From UBA1765 sp045629945 (GTDB lineage Bacteria > Fibrobacterota > Fibrobacteria > Fibrobacterales > Fibrobacteraceae): a stretch of DNA of 64,000 nucleotides. A program made the position numbers and the translations under genes. The stretch spans positions 107,279 to 171,278 of the forward strand of contig JAZQSE010000041.1 in NCBI GenBank assembly GCA_045629945.1. Direction: 5' to 3'. Positions 51,896 through 61,095 of the stretch are shown piece by piece (positions within the stretch are counted from its first letter, which is position 1; each line of letters opens with the position of its first letter). Under the pieces are notes generated by a model. The model ran no database searches. It saw only the letters and a program-made list of their open reading frames with translations, and was not told where the DNA came from.

Positions 51896-53203
51896 ATGGC
51901 AGAGTGTGTAAAAGTTTGTACTGAAAATTTTGGCAAAGGCGCTCAAGATATTGAAGTCTATAAGAAATTAGGCGGCTATGAAAATATCTCAGAACGTCTC
52001 TTTAACATGAGCCAATTTGAGGTTATCGATTACGTACAACGTTCTAATCTTCGTGGCCGTGGCGGAGCTGGTTTCCCTACAGGCATGAAATGGAGCTTTG
52101 TTCCTCGTAATTCCGGAAAGCCTGTTTATATCGTGGTGAATGCCGACGAAGGTGAAGGTGGAACATTTAAAGACCATTATTTGATGATGGAAGATCCTCA
52201 TCGCTTAATTGAAGGCTTGATTATTGCTGGATGGGCTCTTGGAAGCCGTACCGCTTACATTTATGTTCGTGGTGAATTCCTTCCATGTATCGAAACTTTA
52301 AATAAGGCTTTAAACCAAGCTTATGCCGCAGGCTATCTTGGCGAAAATATCTGTGGAACGAAATTCTCCTTTGATATTTTTGTTCATCGCGGTGCAGGCG
52401 CTTATATTTGCGGTGAAGAAACTGCTCTTATCAACTCTCTTGAAGGGCAAAAGGGCCAGCCTCGCTTAAAACCTCCATTCCCGGCGGTAAGTGGTGCATG
52501 GAAAAGCCCTACATGCGTTAATAACGTAGAAACAATCATGGCTTTGCCTTGGATTTTCAAGCATGAACCAGAAGAATACGCTAAGCTTGGCACACCACGT
52601 GCAGGTGGAACAAAGGTGTTCTGTATTTCAGGTGATGTGAAAAATCCAGGTGTATATGAAGCACCTTTAGGAACCCCGATGATGACCATGATTAATGATT
52701 ATGCAGGTGGTGTTGTTGGTGGAAACTTAAAGGCTGTGCTTCCTGGCGGTTCCTCTTGTGCTCCTTTAAATGCAGAGGAATGTGCTGTAGCAACAATGGA
52801 TTATGAATGCCTCGCTGCCATGAAAACCATGTTTGGCTCCGGTGCTATGATTGTCATCAATGACACTCATAACATGGCTGAATTGTTGAATGTTCTTGGT
52901 AATTTCTATAGCCATGAATCCTGTGGACAATGTACACCTTGCCGTGAAGGAACAGGTCTTATTCACAGAATTTTAAATCAAATTGTGGAAGGTAAGGGGC
53001 ATGAAGGCGATGTAGAATTTATGCAGAGCTTATCCAATGGATTTGGAGGCGTTACTATTTGTCCTCTGTCTGTTTCCTTAGGTGGTCCTGTAAGCTCCTA
53101 CACAACAAAGTTCCGCAAAGACTTTGATGAATTGATTGCAAAGAACCCTGACCGTGCAAAACCGCGCGTTCAAGAAACAAGCCGTCCTGGAATTTTCTGG
53201 TAA
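51896..53203 (+). CDS. nuoF: NADH-quinone oxidoreductase subunit F
   Basis: 435 aa. The NADH/FMN site has GRGGAGFPTGMKW and NADEGEGGTFKD, GAGAYICGEETALINSLEG follows, and the N3 4Fe-4S site is ESCGQCTPCREG. It is the NADH-oxidising subunit. Confidence 0.96.
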   Translation: MAECVKVCTENFGKGAQDIEVYKKLGGYENISERLFNMSQFEVIDYVQRSNLRGRGGAGFPTGMKWSFVPRNSGKPVYIVVNADEGEGGTFKDHYLMMEDPHRLIEGLIIAGWALGSRTAYIYVRGEFLPCIETLNKALNQAYAAGYLGENICGTKFSFDIFVHRGAGAYICGEETALINSLEGQKGQPRLKPPFPAVSGAWKSPTCVNNVETIMALPWIFKHEPEEYAKLGTPRAGGTKVFCISGDVKNPGVYEAPLGTPMMTMINDYAGGVVGGNLKAVLPGGSSCAPLNAEECAVATMDYECLAAMKTMFGSGAMIVINDTHNMAELLNVLGNFYSHESCGQCTPCREGTGLIHRILNQIVEGKGHEGDVEFMQSLSNGFGGVTICPLSVSLGGPVSSYTTKFRKDFDELIAKNPDRAKPRVQETSRPGIFW

Positions 53204-53207
53204 TAAT

Positions 53208-54812
53208 ATGAGTAACTACTACAATATGCCAAAACTCCCCACCGAAAACAGCCCGAAGGTGGAAATCTTCGTGGATGATAAGGCTGTAATGGTTCCTGGG
53301 GATACAAATCTTCTCGAAGCATTAAAGGCTGTCGGGATTGAAACTCCTCATGTTTGCTATCACCCTTATCTTCCGGTTTCCGGAAACTGCCGCCAGTGCT
53401 TGGTAGAGCAAGAAGGCCCTCGTGGTCGTATGTTGGTGATTGCTTGCTATACACCGGTTTCTCCGGGAATGAAAATTTATACTCCGGCTTCTAGCGAACG
53501 AGTAAAGAGTGCGCGTAAAGCAACACAGGAATTTATGCTTGTGAATCACCCACTTGATTGTCCAATTTGTGACAAAGCAGGTGAATGTACTTTGCAAGAA
53601 AATTACATGGAAGCAGGGCAGAATGAATCTCGCATGCGTCCGGAATATGGCAAAAACTATCATGGGAATCCGGCTCACCAATTCATTGATTCCAAAGGTC
53701 AGGTTCGTGGCGGTAAACGCGTAGATATTGGCCCTCGAATTGTTCTCGATGAAGAACGTTGTGTTCAATGTGACCGTTGCGTTCGCTTTATGAGAAGCAT
53801 TGCAGGCGATGAACAACTTCAGCTTGCTTCCCGTGCAGACCATACTTACATTACCACATTCCCTGGTGAAAAGCTGGATCATGAATACGATTTGTGTGTC
53901 ACAGATATTTGCCCAACAGGTGCAATGACTGGCAAGCATTTCCGTTTCCAGAAGAGAGTATGGCTTCTTTCTCGCACACCAAGTATTTCCATGGACGACT
54001 CTTTAGGAGCTAACATTTGGATTGACCACGCTGAAGGTAAGGTATGGCGCCTTATGCCTCGTTGTAACCCAGAGGTGAACCGCAGTTGGCTTTCTAATAC
54101 GAGCCGTTTAGCTTATCAAAATTTCTTAAAAGACCGTATGCCTGCAGGAAACATGGCTTCTCTTAAGCAAGCTCTTGCTAAAGAAGGTAAGGTTGCTTTG
54201 GTTGCTGGCGGATCTTGCACCAATGAAGATCTTGCAGCATTAAAACTCTTAGCAGATAAGCTTGGAAATAAGGCTGAAATTTTCACAGGTTCTGTAAAGC
54301 CAGTTCTTGCGGCAGATGGCATTGCAAAGAGTGGCGATCCAGTGGCAAACCGCGTTGGTATGAAAATTCTTGGATTGCCTGCTGGTAATTTAGAGGAATT
54401 GCCTAAACGTGCCGGTGAATTTGCCGTATTACTTACAGTTAATTCTGATTTATGCGAAAATGCTGAATTTGCAAAAGCTGTTGAAGTAATTCCAGAAAGA
54501 ATTGCTCTTTCAGCCTTTAACGATGCAACAGTTCAGGCTTCAACTCTTGCCTTTGGTATCAATCACTGGAGTGAAGTGCAAGGCACAATGGTAAACTGTA
54601 ACGGAATGTTGCAGAAGTTAATGCCTGCTCCGGTTGCTCCAGAAGCTGATTTGCGTCCAGCATATAGTGTTTTAGCTGAACTTGCAGAAACACCACTTTC
54701 TTGTGCATGTGAAGCGTTTGCTTTAGCTAAGAAAATGGCAAGTGTATTGTCAGACTATTCCTATGAAACCATCCGCAGTACGGGTGTAATGCTCGATGGA
54801 GTGCAATTATGA
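53208..54812 (+). CDS. nuoG: NADH-quinone oxidoreductase subunit G (short form)
   Basis: 534 aa from the ATG at 53208, 4 bases after the nuoF stop codon; the longest ORF starts 24 codons earlier inside nuoF. Iron-sulfur ligands appear in VCYHPYLPVSGNCRQC, HPLDCPICDKAGEC and ERCVQCDRC, and the second 4Fe-4S motif includes DICPTGAMTG. The molybdopterin-oxidoreductase-like part is much reduced (about 230 residues, no cofactor motif), whereas typical NuoG proteins have 700-900 aa. The stop overlaps nuoH (ATGA). Confidence 0.93.
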   Translation: MSNYYNMPKLPTENSPKVEIFVDDKAVMVPGDTNLLEALKAVGIETPHVCYHPYLPVSGNCRQCLVEQEGPRGRMLVIACYTPVSPGMKIYTPASSERVKSARKATQEFMLVNHPLDCPICDKAGECTLQENYMEAGQNESRMRPEYGKNYHGNPAHQFIDSKGQVRGGKRVDIGPRIVLDEERCVQCDRCVRFMRSIAGDEQLQLASRADHTYITTFPGEKLDHEYDLCVTDICPTGAMTGKHFRFQKRVWLLSRTPSISMDDSLGANIWIDHAEGKVWRLMPRCNPEVNRSWLSNTSRLAYQNFLKDRMPAGNMASLKQALAKEGKVALVAGGSCTNEDLAALKLLADKLGNKAEIFTGSVKPVLAADGIAKSGDPVANRVGMKILGLPAGNLEELPKRAGEFAVLLTVNSDLCENAEFAKAVEVIPERIALSAFNDATVQASTLAFGINHWSEVQGTMVNCNGMLQKLMPAPVAPEADLRPAYSVLAELAETPLSCACEAFALAKKMASVLSDYSYETIRSTGVMLDGVQL

Positions 54813-56167
54813 TGGAAATAATTCAATCAAAACATTGGATCGAATGGTTGATTACAATTGCGAAATTCGCTTTCGCCTTTGTTCCTATTTTATTCATTTT
54901 ATTGTTAATTCCAATGGAACGTCGCGGCGCCGGCTTTATTCAAGATCGTCAGGGCCCAAACCGTTCCTACATAAAGATTCCTTATTTTGGCCGCATCCGT
55001 TTATTTGGTTGGGTTCAAAATGCCTGTGATGGAACAAAACTCTTCTTTAAAGAAATGTTTGCTCCAGCCGGTGTAAACAAATGGGTTTACATGCTGGCTC
55101 CAGCAATTCCTTTTGCGATTGTTTTGATTTCCCCCTGCGTTATCCCTTGGTTTGCTCCAATGGTTTTCGAATTCGGCGGTCAGGTAATCAGAATTCCAGG
55201 CATGACTGTGGATACTGAAGTCGGTATTCTGTTATTGTTTGGTCTTTCTTCCTTATCTGCTTATGGTGCTGTTTTGGCAGGTTGGGCTTCCAAATCAAAA
55301 TTCTCTTTGCTCGGTGGCCTTCGTACAAGTGCAATGACCATTAGCTATGAAGTTTGTCTTGGCTTATGCTTAATGGGCATGCTTTTACTTGCAGGCACAT
55401 TCCGCATCGATGAAATTATCGCTTGGCAAGATGCAAATGTTTGGGGAATTGTGGCACAGCCGGTGGCATTCTTCTGCTTCTTGATTGCGATGATTGCTGA
55501 AACAGGTCGTGCTCCATTTGACGTTGCTGAAGGCGAACCTGAACTTGTTGCTGGTTTCCATACAGAATACGGCGCAATGCAATTTGGTCTTTTCTACATG
55601 GGCGAATACAGCCACATTGGAATTAACAGTATTTTAGTTGCTTGCTTATTCCTTGGTGGTTATTCAATTCCGTTTGTTTCAATGGAAACAGTCCAAAGCA
55701 ATCTTGGAATTTCCTTAGGCGTGCTTTTTGGCATTTGCGCATTTGCATGCCTTGCATTCCTCCATTTATTATACCGTTACGCTCGTTGGTATAAAACCTG
55801 CTCTGCATCTAACAAGCAAGTTATTTTAAGAGAATATTCCTTGTATAAGATTCTTGGTTGGTGTGCAGTTGTAGTATTCGTTATTCTTGGAATTGCTTCA
55901 GCAATGTTTATTCACCCTGAAGCTCAGATTATCAACGGAGAACCTGTTTACGGAATCGGAGTGGCACTTGGAACTGCACTTATCCAATTGTTAGTGCTTT
56001 TGGTTAAGGCTGTATTCTTCTGCTGGGTATGGATTTGGGTTCGTTGGACTCTACCTCGTTTCCGTTATGACCATGTAATGCATCTTGGTTGGAAAATTCT
56101 CTTGAATATTGCCATTTTGAACCTTGTCGTCACCGCTATTGCGGCTAAACTTCTGGGAGGCAACTAA
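54809..56167 (+). CDS. nuoH: NADH-quinone oxidoreductase subunit H (long form)
   Basis: 452 aa; the E. coli protein has 325. The first part is canonical (GAGFIQDRQGPNR, ETGRAPFDVAEGEPELVAGFHTEYG), and the last part too (WVWIWVRWTLPRFRYDHVM). Between them an insertion of roughly 90 residues (about 300-400) adds one or two hydrophobic helices (ILGWCAVVVFVILGIASAMF). It links the hydrophilic and membrane arms. It overlaps nuoI by TAATG. Confidence 0.94.
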   Translation: MMEIIQSKHWIEWLITIAKFAFAFVPILFILLLIPMERRGAGFIQDRQGPNRSYIKIPYFGRIRLFGWVQNACDGTKLFFKEMFAPAGVNKWVYMLAPAIPFAIVLISPCVIPWFAPMVFEFGGQVIRIPGMTVDTEVGILLLFGLSSLSAYGAVLAGWASKSKFSLLGGLRTSAMTISYEVCLGLCLMGMLLLAGTFRIDEIIAWQDANVWGIVAQPVAFFCFLIAMIAETGRAPFDVAEGEPELVAGFHTEYGAMQFGLFYMGEYSHIGINSILVACLFLGGYSIPFVSMETVQSNLGISLGVLFGICAFACLAFLHLLYRYARWYKTCSASNKQVILREYSLYKILGWCAVVVFVILGIASAMFIHPEAQIINGEPVYGIGVALGTALIQLLVLLVKAVFFCWVWIWVRWTLPRFRYDHVMHLGWKILLNIAILNLVVTAIAAKLLGGN

Positions 56168-56739
56168 TGGTTCGTCAAATTAAGCAAAAACCGATGAACT
56201 GGATAGAACGTCTTTACGTTTTTGAAGCTCTTCGCGGTCTTTTTACAACATTGAAGCACGCCCTTCGCGGTTTGCTTCGCTATGAAACTTTACCAACGGT
56301 ACCTTATCCTGAAATGAAACCGGAAATTCCAAGGAACTATCGTGCAAGGCATCGCCTAATGCTTCGCCCGGACGGAACTCCACGTTGCGTTGCTTGCGGT
56401 ATGTGTGCCGCGGCTTGCCCAGCTCATTGTATTTACATTGAAGCTGCAGAAACAGAAGACCCTCGTATTGAAAAGGCTCCTGCAAGGTTTGATATAGACC
56501 ATTTGGTGTGTGTTTTCTGCGGACTTTGTGTAGAAGCTTGTCCGGTAGATGCCCTTCGTATGGATACTTGTGATACAAGCTATGTTCATTCAAAGCGTGA
56601 TGATTTTGTTGCTCCTATGTTTGATTTAATGACATGGGATCCAAAGACTTATCCGCAAAATGATTCCCAAAGCCAAATGGCTCCTGGGGGAAGTCTTAAC
56701 AAACAAGCTCTTGATGCTTGGGGGATGAAGGTAAACTAA
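56167..56739 (+). CDS. nuoI: NADH-quinone oxidoreductase subunit I
   Basis: 190 aa with two 4Fe-4S motifs, CVACGMCAAACP and CVFCGLCVEACP, that carry electrons from NuoG toward NuoB. TAATG overlaps join it to nuoH and nuoJ. Confidence 0.96.
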   Translation: MVRQIKQKPMNWIERLYVFEALRGLFTTLKHALRGLLRYETLPTVPYPEMKPEIPRNYRARHRLMLRPDGTPRCVACGMCAAACPAHCIYIEAAETEDPRIEKAPARFDIDHLVCVFCGLCVEACPVDALRMDTCDTSYVHSKRDDFVAPMFDLMTWDPKTYPQNDSQSQMAPGGSLNKQALDAWGMKVN

Positions 56740-57278
56740 TGCTAGCGTTGATTTATTTTATCATATTAGCTGTAATAGCTGTTGGCGGTGCCTTGTGTGT
56801 CTTGTTTGCTAGACATCCGCTTTATGGAGCATTATCCTTAGTGGTATCGATGCTTTCTCTTGCCGGTATTTACGGTTTACTTGGCGCTCCATTTGTCGGA
56901 GTTGTTCAGGTGATGGTTTATGCTGGTGCAATCATGATGCTTTTAACTTTTGTTATCATGGTCTTGAATGGCGCTCGTGATTCAAGAACCCCACGCTTTG
57001 ACAAAGTGTCACTCTTTGTTTTCCCGGCAGTGATAGCATTAGGTGCATTACTTGGCTTTGCTTTAGTTTCTACTCCTTTGGCTTTCAGCGCAGAAACTTG
57101 GCGAGGTTCAGTTGCATTGACATCTGCGACTTTGTTTGATACTGCAAAATCAGGTCATGGTTATTTCATTTTGTTTGAAGTCGTTGGCTTGCTTTTACTT
57201 TCTGCTATGGTTGCTGCTGTTTTAATGGCAAAACGTCGTCTTGGAACTACAAATGAAACAGAAGGAGGTGAAAACTAA
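56739..57278 (+). CDS. nuoJ: NADH-quinone oxidoreductase subunit J
   Basis: 179 aa from the ATG overlapping the nuoI stop. Five hydrophobic helices. The family segment FARHPLYGALSLVVSMLSLAG and VQVMVYAGAIMMLLTFVIMV are present. It is part of the proximal membrane arm. Confidence 0.93.
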   Translation: MLALIYFIILAVIAVGGALCVLFARHPLYGALSLVVSMLSLAGIYGLLGAPFVGVVQVMVYAGAIMMLLTFVIMVLNGARDSRTPRFDKVSLFVFPAVIALGALLGFALVSTPLAFSAETWRGSVALTSATLFDTAKSGHGYFILFEVVGLLLLSAMVAAVLMAKRRLGTTNETEGGEN

Positions 57279-57592
57279 TGGAACTCCAGGCTGTATATGT
57301 TCAGATTTTGGCTTTAGTCCTTTTTGTAATAGGGCTTTTAACTGCGATTTCTCGCCGGAACGTATTTTTCGTTTTGATGGGCGTAGAACTTGCGTTGAAT
57401 GCAGTTAATTTAAGCTTGATTGGTTTTTCAAAAACATTGCCAGCTGATTTAAGTGTCGCTGGCCAGATCGTTCCTTTGTTTACTATTGCGGTAGCGGCTG
57501 CAGAAGCTTGCGTTGGTCTTGCGATGGTAATTTTGATTTTCCGTAATCAGGAAAGTGTCGATTCTGATAACTATTCTGGAATGAAGGGGTAA
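57278..57592 (+). CDS. nuoK: NADH-quinone oxidoreductase subunit K
   Basis: 104 aa, three helices. MGVELALNAVNLSLIGF carries the conserved Glu, and ETxVGLAM appears as EACVGLAMVILIFR. TAATG overlap with nuoJ. Confidence 0.94.
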   Translation: MELQAVYVQILALVLFVIGLLTAISRRNVFFVLMGVELALNAVNLSLIGFSKTLPADLSVAGQIVPLFTIAVAAAEACVGLAMVILIFRNQESVDSDNYSGMKG

Positions 57593-57595
57593 TCT

Positions 57596-59539
57596 ATGAC
57601 AAATCTTCCTCTTTGGCTCATTCCGCTGTTCCCATTGATTGGAACGGTTGTTCTTGCAGCTATTACTCTTGCTTCTACTGGTTCAAAGAAAGGAGCAACT
57701 GAAGGAATAGTTGGCGGACTTGCAGTAATGTTCCCGCTTCTTGCTTTTGTTTCTACAGTTGTCATTGGCTGGAATATGCCTGCGCAAGGGATTCAAGAAA
57801 CATTAGGAACTTGGATTGATGTCGGTTCTTTTAAAGCAAGTTTTGGATTCCTCTTTGATTCTCTTTCTCGTATCATGCTTTTGTTTGTAACGGGAATCGG
57901 AACATTGATTACTTTGTATTCCACAGGTTATATGCATGGCGACAGAGGCTTTGCCCGTTTCTTTGCATACATCAACTTGTTCTTGTTCAGCATGATAGTG
58001 CTTGTGCTTTCGGATTCCTTGCTTTTAACATTCCTTGGCTGGGAAGGCGTTGGACTTTGTTCTTACTTGCTGATTGGTTTTTGGAATTCTGATACAAATA
58101 ATTGCAAAGCAGCAAATAAAGCATTTATTGTAAACCGCGTTGGTGACTTGGGCTTTATTCTTGGTATGCTTTGCCTTGCAATGGTATCAAGCGATTTACT
58201 GTCTTATCGAGAACTTTCAGCATTCCTTCGCGATGCTGGTAATATAGAACTCATAAAGATTCTTTTCCCGGTTTTCGCTCTTGCCGGACTCTTGTTCTTT
58301 GTAGGTTGTACGGGTAAATCTGCTCAGATTCCTCTTTTAACTTGGCTCCCAGATGCTATGGCTGGTCCGACACCAGTTTCTGCATTGATTCACGCTGCAA
58401 CCATGGTGACTTCTGGCGTTTACTTGCTCGCTCGTTTGTCTGACTTGTATGTTCTTTTGCCGCAAGTAATGGCAGTTGTGGTTGTTATTGGTTTGCTTAC
58501 TGCTTTCTGGGCTGCTGTTGCTGGGCTTTTCCAGAACGACATCAAGAAAGTGCTTGCTTATTCAACCATTTCCCAATTAGGTTATATGTTCATGGCGGCA
58601 GGTGTTGCTGCATTTGATGTTTCTATTTTCCACGTATTCACCCACGCCTTCTTTAAAGCCGCACTCTTCCTTGGTGCAGGTGCCGTTATTCACGCTCTTG
58701 CCGGCGAACAGGATATGCGTAAAATGGGTGGCATGCTAAAGAAAACTCCTGTTACAGCTTGCGTTATGATTTTTGCATTCCTTGCCATTATCGGGTTCCC
58801 AGGCTTTGCAGGGTTCTGGTCTAAAGATTTGATTCTTGAACGCTTGTATGTTTCTGGCCCAATGGGACCAACTCTTTATGCAATAGCTCTTTTGACTGCT
58901 GTCATTACCGCTATTTATATGGGTCGCCTTATGGTTCTTACCTTCTTTGGTAAATTCCGTGGTGGAGAAGAACTTGAAAAGCATGTCCACGAAGCTCCGG
59001 CATCAATGCTTATTCCAATGGTTATTCTTTCATTGGGTTCTATTTTTGCCGGCTTCCTTTGGGCAGGCCTTATTCCTGGCGCCAATCTCTTTGAACAAAT
59101 GCTTGCACCGGTTGTTGGTGTGGCTCAAGTTTCATTTGCTCATAGTGGGGCTCATGTATCGCCATGGATTTTTGCCTTGCTTGGAACAATTGCAGCAGTC
59201 TTTGGAATGTTCGTTGCTTGGAAACTTTATGCGAACCGTCGAATTCCTTTGCCAAAAGGTTCTTCTGCTCCAGAAGGTTTTGGTGCAACCTGGACATTCT
59301 GTTTTGACAAGTTGCATGGCGTTTTCATTAACGCATTTAACGTTCTTGCCTGGATTGCAGAAAATGTTGTGAACCGCTTTGTGATGATGCTTCAATGGTT
59401 AATTGGCGGTCTTGGAGAACTTCTCGGAGATTTCGTCAGTGGTTTGCAAGTGGCAAAGGTGCGTTTGCAAATGACTCTTAGCATTATTTGCATTGTGGCT
59501 CTTGTGGTTGTTGTATTAGTTCGCGGAGGGCTTCTCTAA
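57596..59539 (+). CDS. nuoL: NADH-quinone oxidoreductase subunit L
   Basis: 647 aa, an antiporter-like proton-pumping subunit with many helices. GWEGVGLCSYLLIGFW (conserved Glu), PLLTWLPDAMAGPTPVSALIHAATMV and KVLAYSTISQLGYM are present. A C-terminal lateral helix with an extended hydrophobic end follows. Its stop overlaps nuoM (TAATG). Confidence 0.95.
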   Translation: MTNLPLWLIPLFPLIGTVVLAAITLASTGSKKGATEGIVGGLAVMFPLLAFVSTVVIGWNMPAQGIQETLGTWIDVGSFKASFGFLFDSLSRIMLLFVTGIGTLITLYSTGYMHGDRGFARFFAYINLFLFSMIVLVLSDSLLLTFLGWEGVGLCSYLLIGFWNSDTNNCKAANKAFIVNRVGDLGFILGMLCLAMVSSDLLSYRELSAFLRDAGNIELIKILFPVFALAGLLFFVGCTGKSAQIPLLTWLPDAMAGPTPVSALIHAATMVTSGVYLLARLSDLYVLLPQVMAVVVVIGLLTAFWAAVAGLFQNDIKKVLAYSTISQLGYMFMAAGVAAFDVSIFHVFTHAFFKAALFLGAGAVIHALAGEQDMRKMGGMLKKTPVTACVMIFAFLAIIGFPGFAGFWSKDLILERLYVSGPMGPTLYAIALLTAVITAIYMGRLMVLTFFGKFRGGEELEKHVHEAPASMLIPMVILSLGSIFAGFLWAGLIPGANLFEQMLAPVVGVAQVSFAHSGAHVSPWIFALLGTIAAVFGMFVAWKLYANRRIPLPKGSSAPEGFGATWTFCFDKLHGVFINAFNVLAWIAENVVNRFVMMLQWLIGGLGELLGDFVSGLQVAKVRLQMTLSIICIVALVVVVLVRGGLL

Positions 59540-61095
59540 TGTTATTACATATTTTAGTTTTAGCTCCGTTCTTTGCTGCATTGCTTGTTGCTCTTGTAGG
59601 TGGGCGAGGCACTTCAGCTTATCGTTTGTCACTATTTTCTGCGGCTCTCCTTTCAGCAGCATCTGTAGCTTTGATTGCAGGCGGAGATTTGACAACAACA
59701 GCAATAGATTGGTTTAAACTTCCTGGAAGCGATGCTTCTGTCAAATATTGGTTAGGTTCTTACACAATCAATGCTTGGATGGTTTTCCTTTCTTGTGTAC
59801 TTTCTCTTGCAGCTCTTGTTTTTGCAAAATCTTCTGTTGCAGAAGGCGAATTCAAAAATTTCTCTGTAGGAATTTTAGCACTTCTTGGAACAATGAACGG
59901 AGCATTTCTTGCTCTTGACGCTGTTCTTTTCTTCTTCTTCTTTGAAGCCATGGTTATTCCGGCCGCTCTTTTGATGGCGGCTTATGGTGGAAAAGACAGA
60001 AAACCAGCAGCCATGAATTTTGCAATTTACACATTAGTGGGCTCGGCTCCAATGGCAATAGCTCTTTGGTATATGGTGGCTAAAAGTGGCGTGACAACGG
60101 CTTCTGATCTTTTCACATTCCTTCAAGGTGAATCGGCAGAAACTCAAGCCACACTTGCTATTGCATTCTTGTTAGCTTTCTTGGTAAAGACTCCTATTTT
60201 CCCATTCCATGGTTGGCAAGCAAGTGCTTATGCCGAAGCACCAGCTCCTTTATCAGCAATCCTTACAGGTGCTATGTCAAAGGTTGGTGTTTATGGAATT
60301 TTAATTTGGGTTCTTTCTTTGTTTACTTTGTCAGAAACCTTCTTTACCACAATGCTTTGGCTTGGTCTTATAACTGCTGTTTATGGTGGTTTAATGGCTT
60401 TACGCGGAAAAGATGTCAAGAAAATTCTGGCATTCAGTTCTATGGGGCATTTAGGTTTGGCTGTTGCTGCAATATTCACATTTAGCCCTAAAATGTTCCC
60501 AGCAATTCTCGTTTTGCTTGTCGGGCATGGTCTTTCTGCTGGTTCGCTCTTCTTGCTTTCTGGAGTAGCAGAACGTATGACAGGGACACGTGAGCTTTCT
60601 AAAATGGGCGGTCTTGTAAAATCAAAGCCTGTATTTGGTTTCTTGTTCGGAGCTGCTGGTATCATTGCTTTAGCTGTTCCAGGAACTGCGGGCTTTATTG
60701 GTGAATTCCTTGTAATGCTTTCTCTCTGGGATGTAGGCCCTTTGCCAACATTAGTTGGGGCAATTTGCCTTGTTCTTTCTGCAGCTTATATGCTCCGATT
60801 GATTCAAGGAGTAATTTTTGGAAAAGCAAATCAGTGTGAAGAAAATCCGGTGCATCTTGGTGTATTAGAAGGTTCTGTCATTGGGGCATTCCTTTTCCTT
60901 TTAATTCTCTTTGGATTACGTCCAGGGCTCATTTATGAAATACGCACTACAGAACCGGTTAACGCTCCTGTAGTCGAAGAAATCCCGACAGCAGTCCCAC
61001 AAGATACGCTTAACGTTACTGAAGGGGCTCTTGAAAATCAAATCGTAGATTCGGTTAAAACAGAATCTGCTTTGGAGGTTTCTACAAATGACTAA
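59539..61095 (+). CDS. nuoM: NADH-quinone oxidoreductase subunit M
   Basis: 518 aa from the ATG overlapping the nuoL stop (the longest ORF starts 17 codons earlier). FFFFEAMVIPAALLMAAYGG, FPFHGWQASAYAEAPAPLSA and KKILAFSSMGHLGLAV mark the antiporter-like subunit. After the last helix comes an acidic tail of about 45 residues (from TTEPVNAPVVEE), which is unusual. Confidence 0.95.
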   Translation: MLLHILVLAPFFAALLVALVGGRGTSAYRLSLFSAALLSAASVALIAGGDLTTTAIDWFKLPGSDASVKYWLGSYTINAWMVFLSCVLSLAALVFAKSSVAEGEFKNFSVGILALLGTMNGAFLALDAVLFFFFFEAMVIPAALLMAAYGGKDRKPAAMNFAIYTLVGSAPMAIALWYMVAKSGVTTASDLFTFLQGESAETQATLAIAFLLAFLVKTPIFPFHGWQASAYAEAPAPLSAILTGAMSKVGVYGILIWVLSLFTLSETFFTTMLWLGLITAVYGGLMALRGKDVKKILAFSSMGHLGLAVAAIFTFSPKMFPAILVLLVGHGLSAGSLFLLSGVAERMTGTRELSKMGGLVKSKPVFGFLFGAAGIIALAVPGTAGFIGEFLVMLSLWDVGPLPTLVGAICLVLSAAYMLRLIQGVIFGKANQCEENPVHLGVLEGSVIGAFLFLLILFGLRPGLIYEIRTTEPVNAPVVEEIPTAVPQDTLNVTEGALENQIVDSVKTESALEVSTND

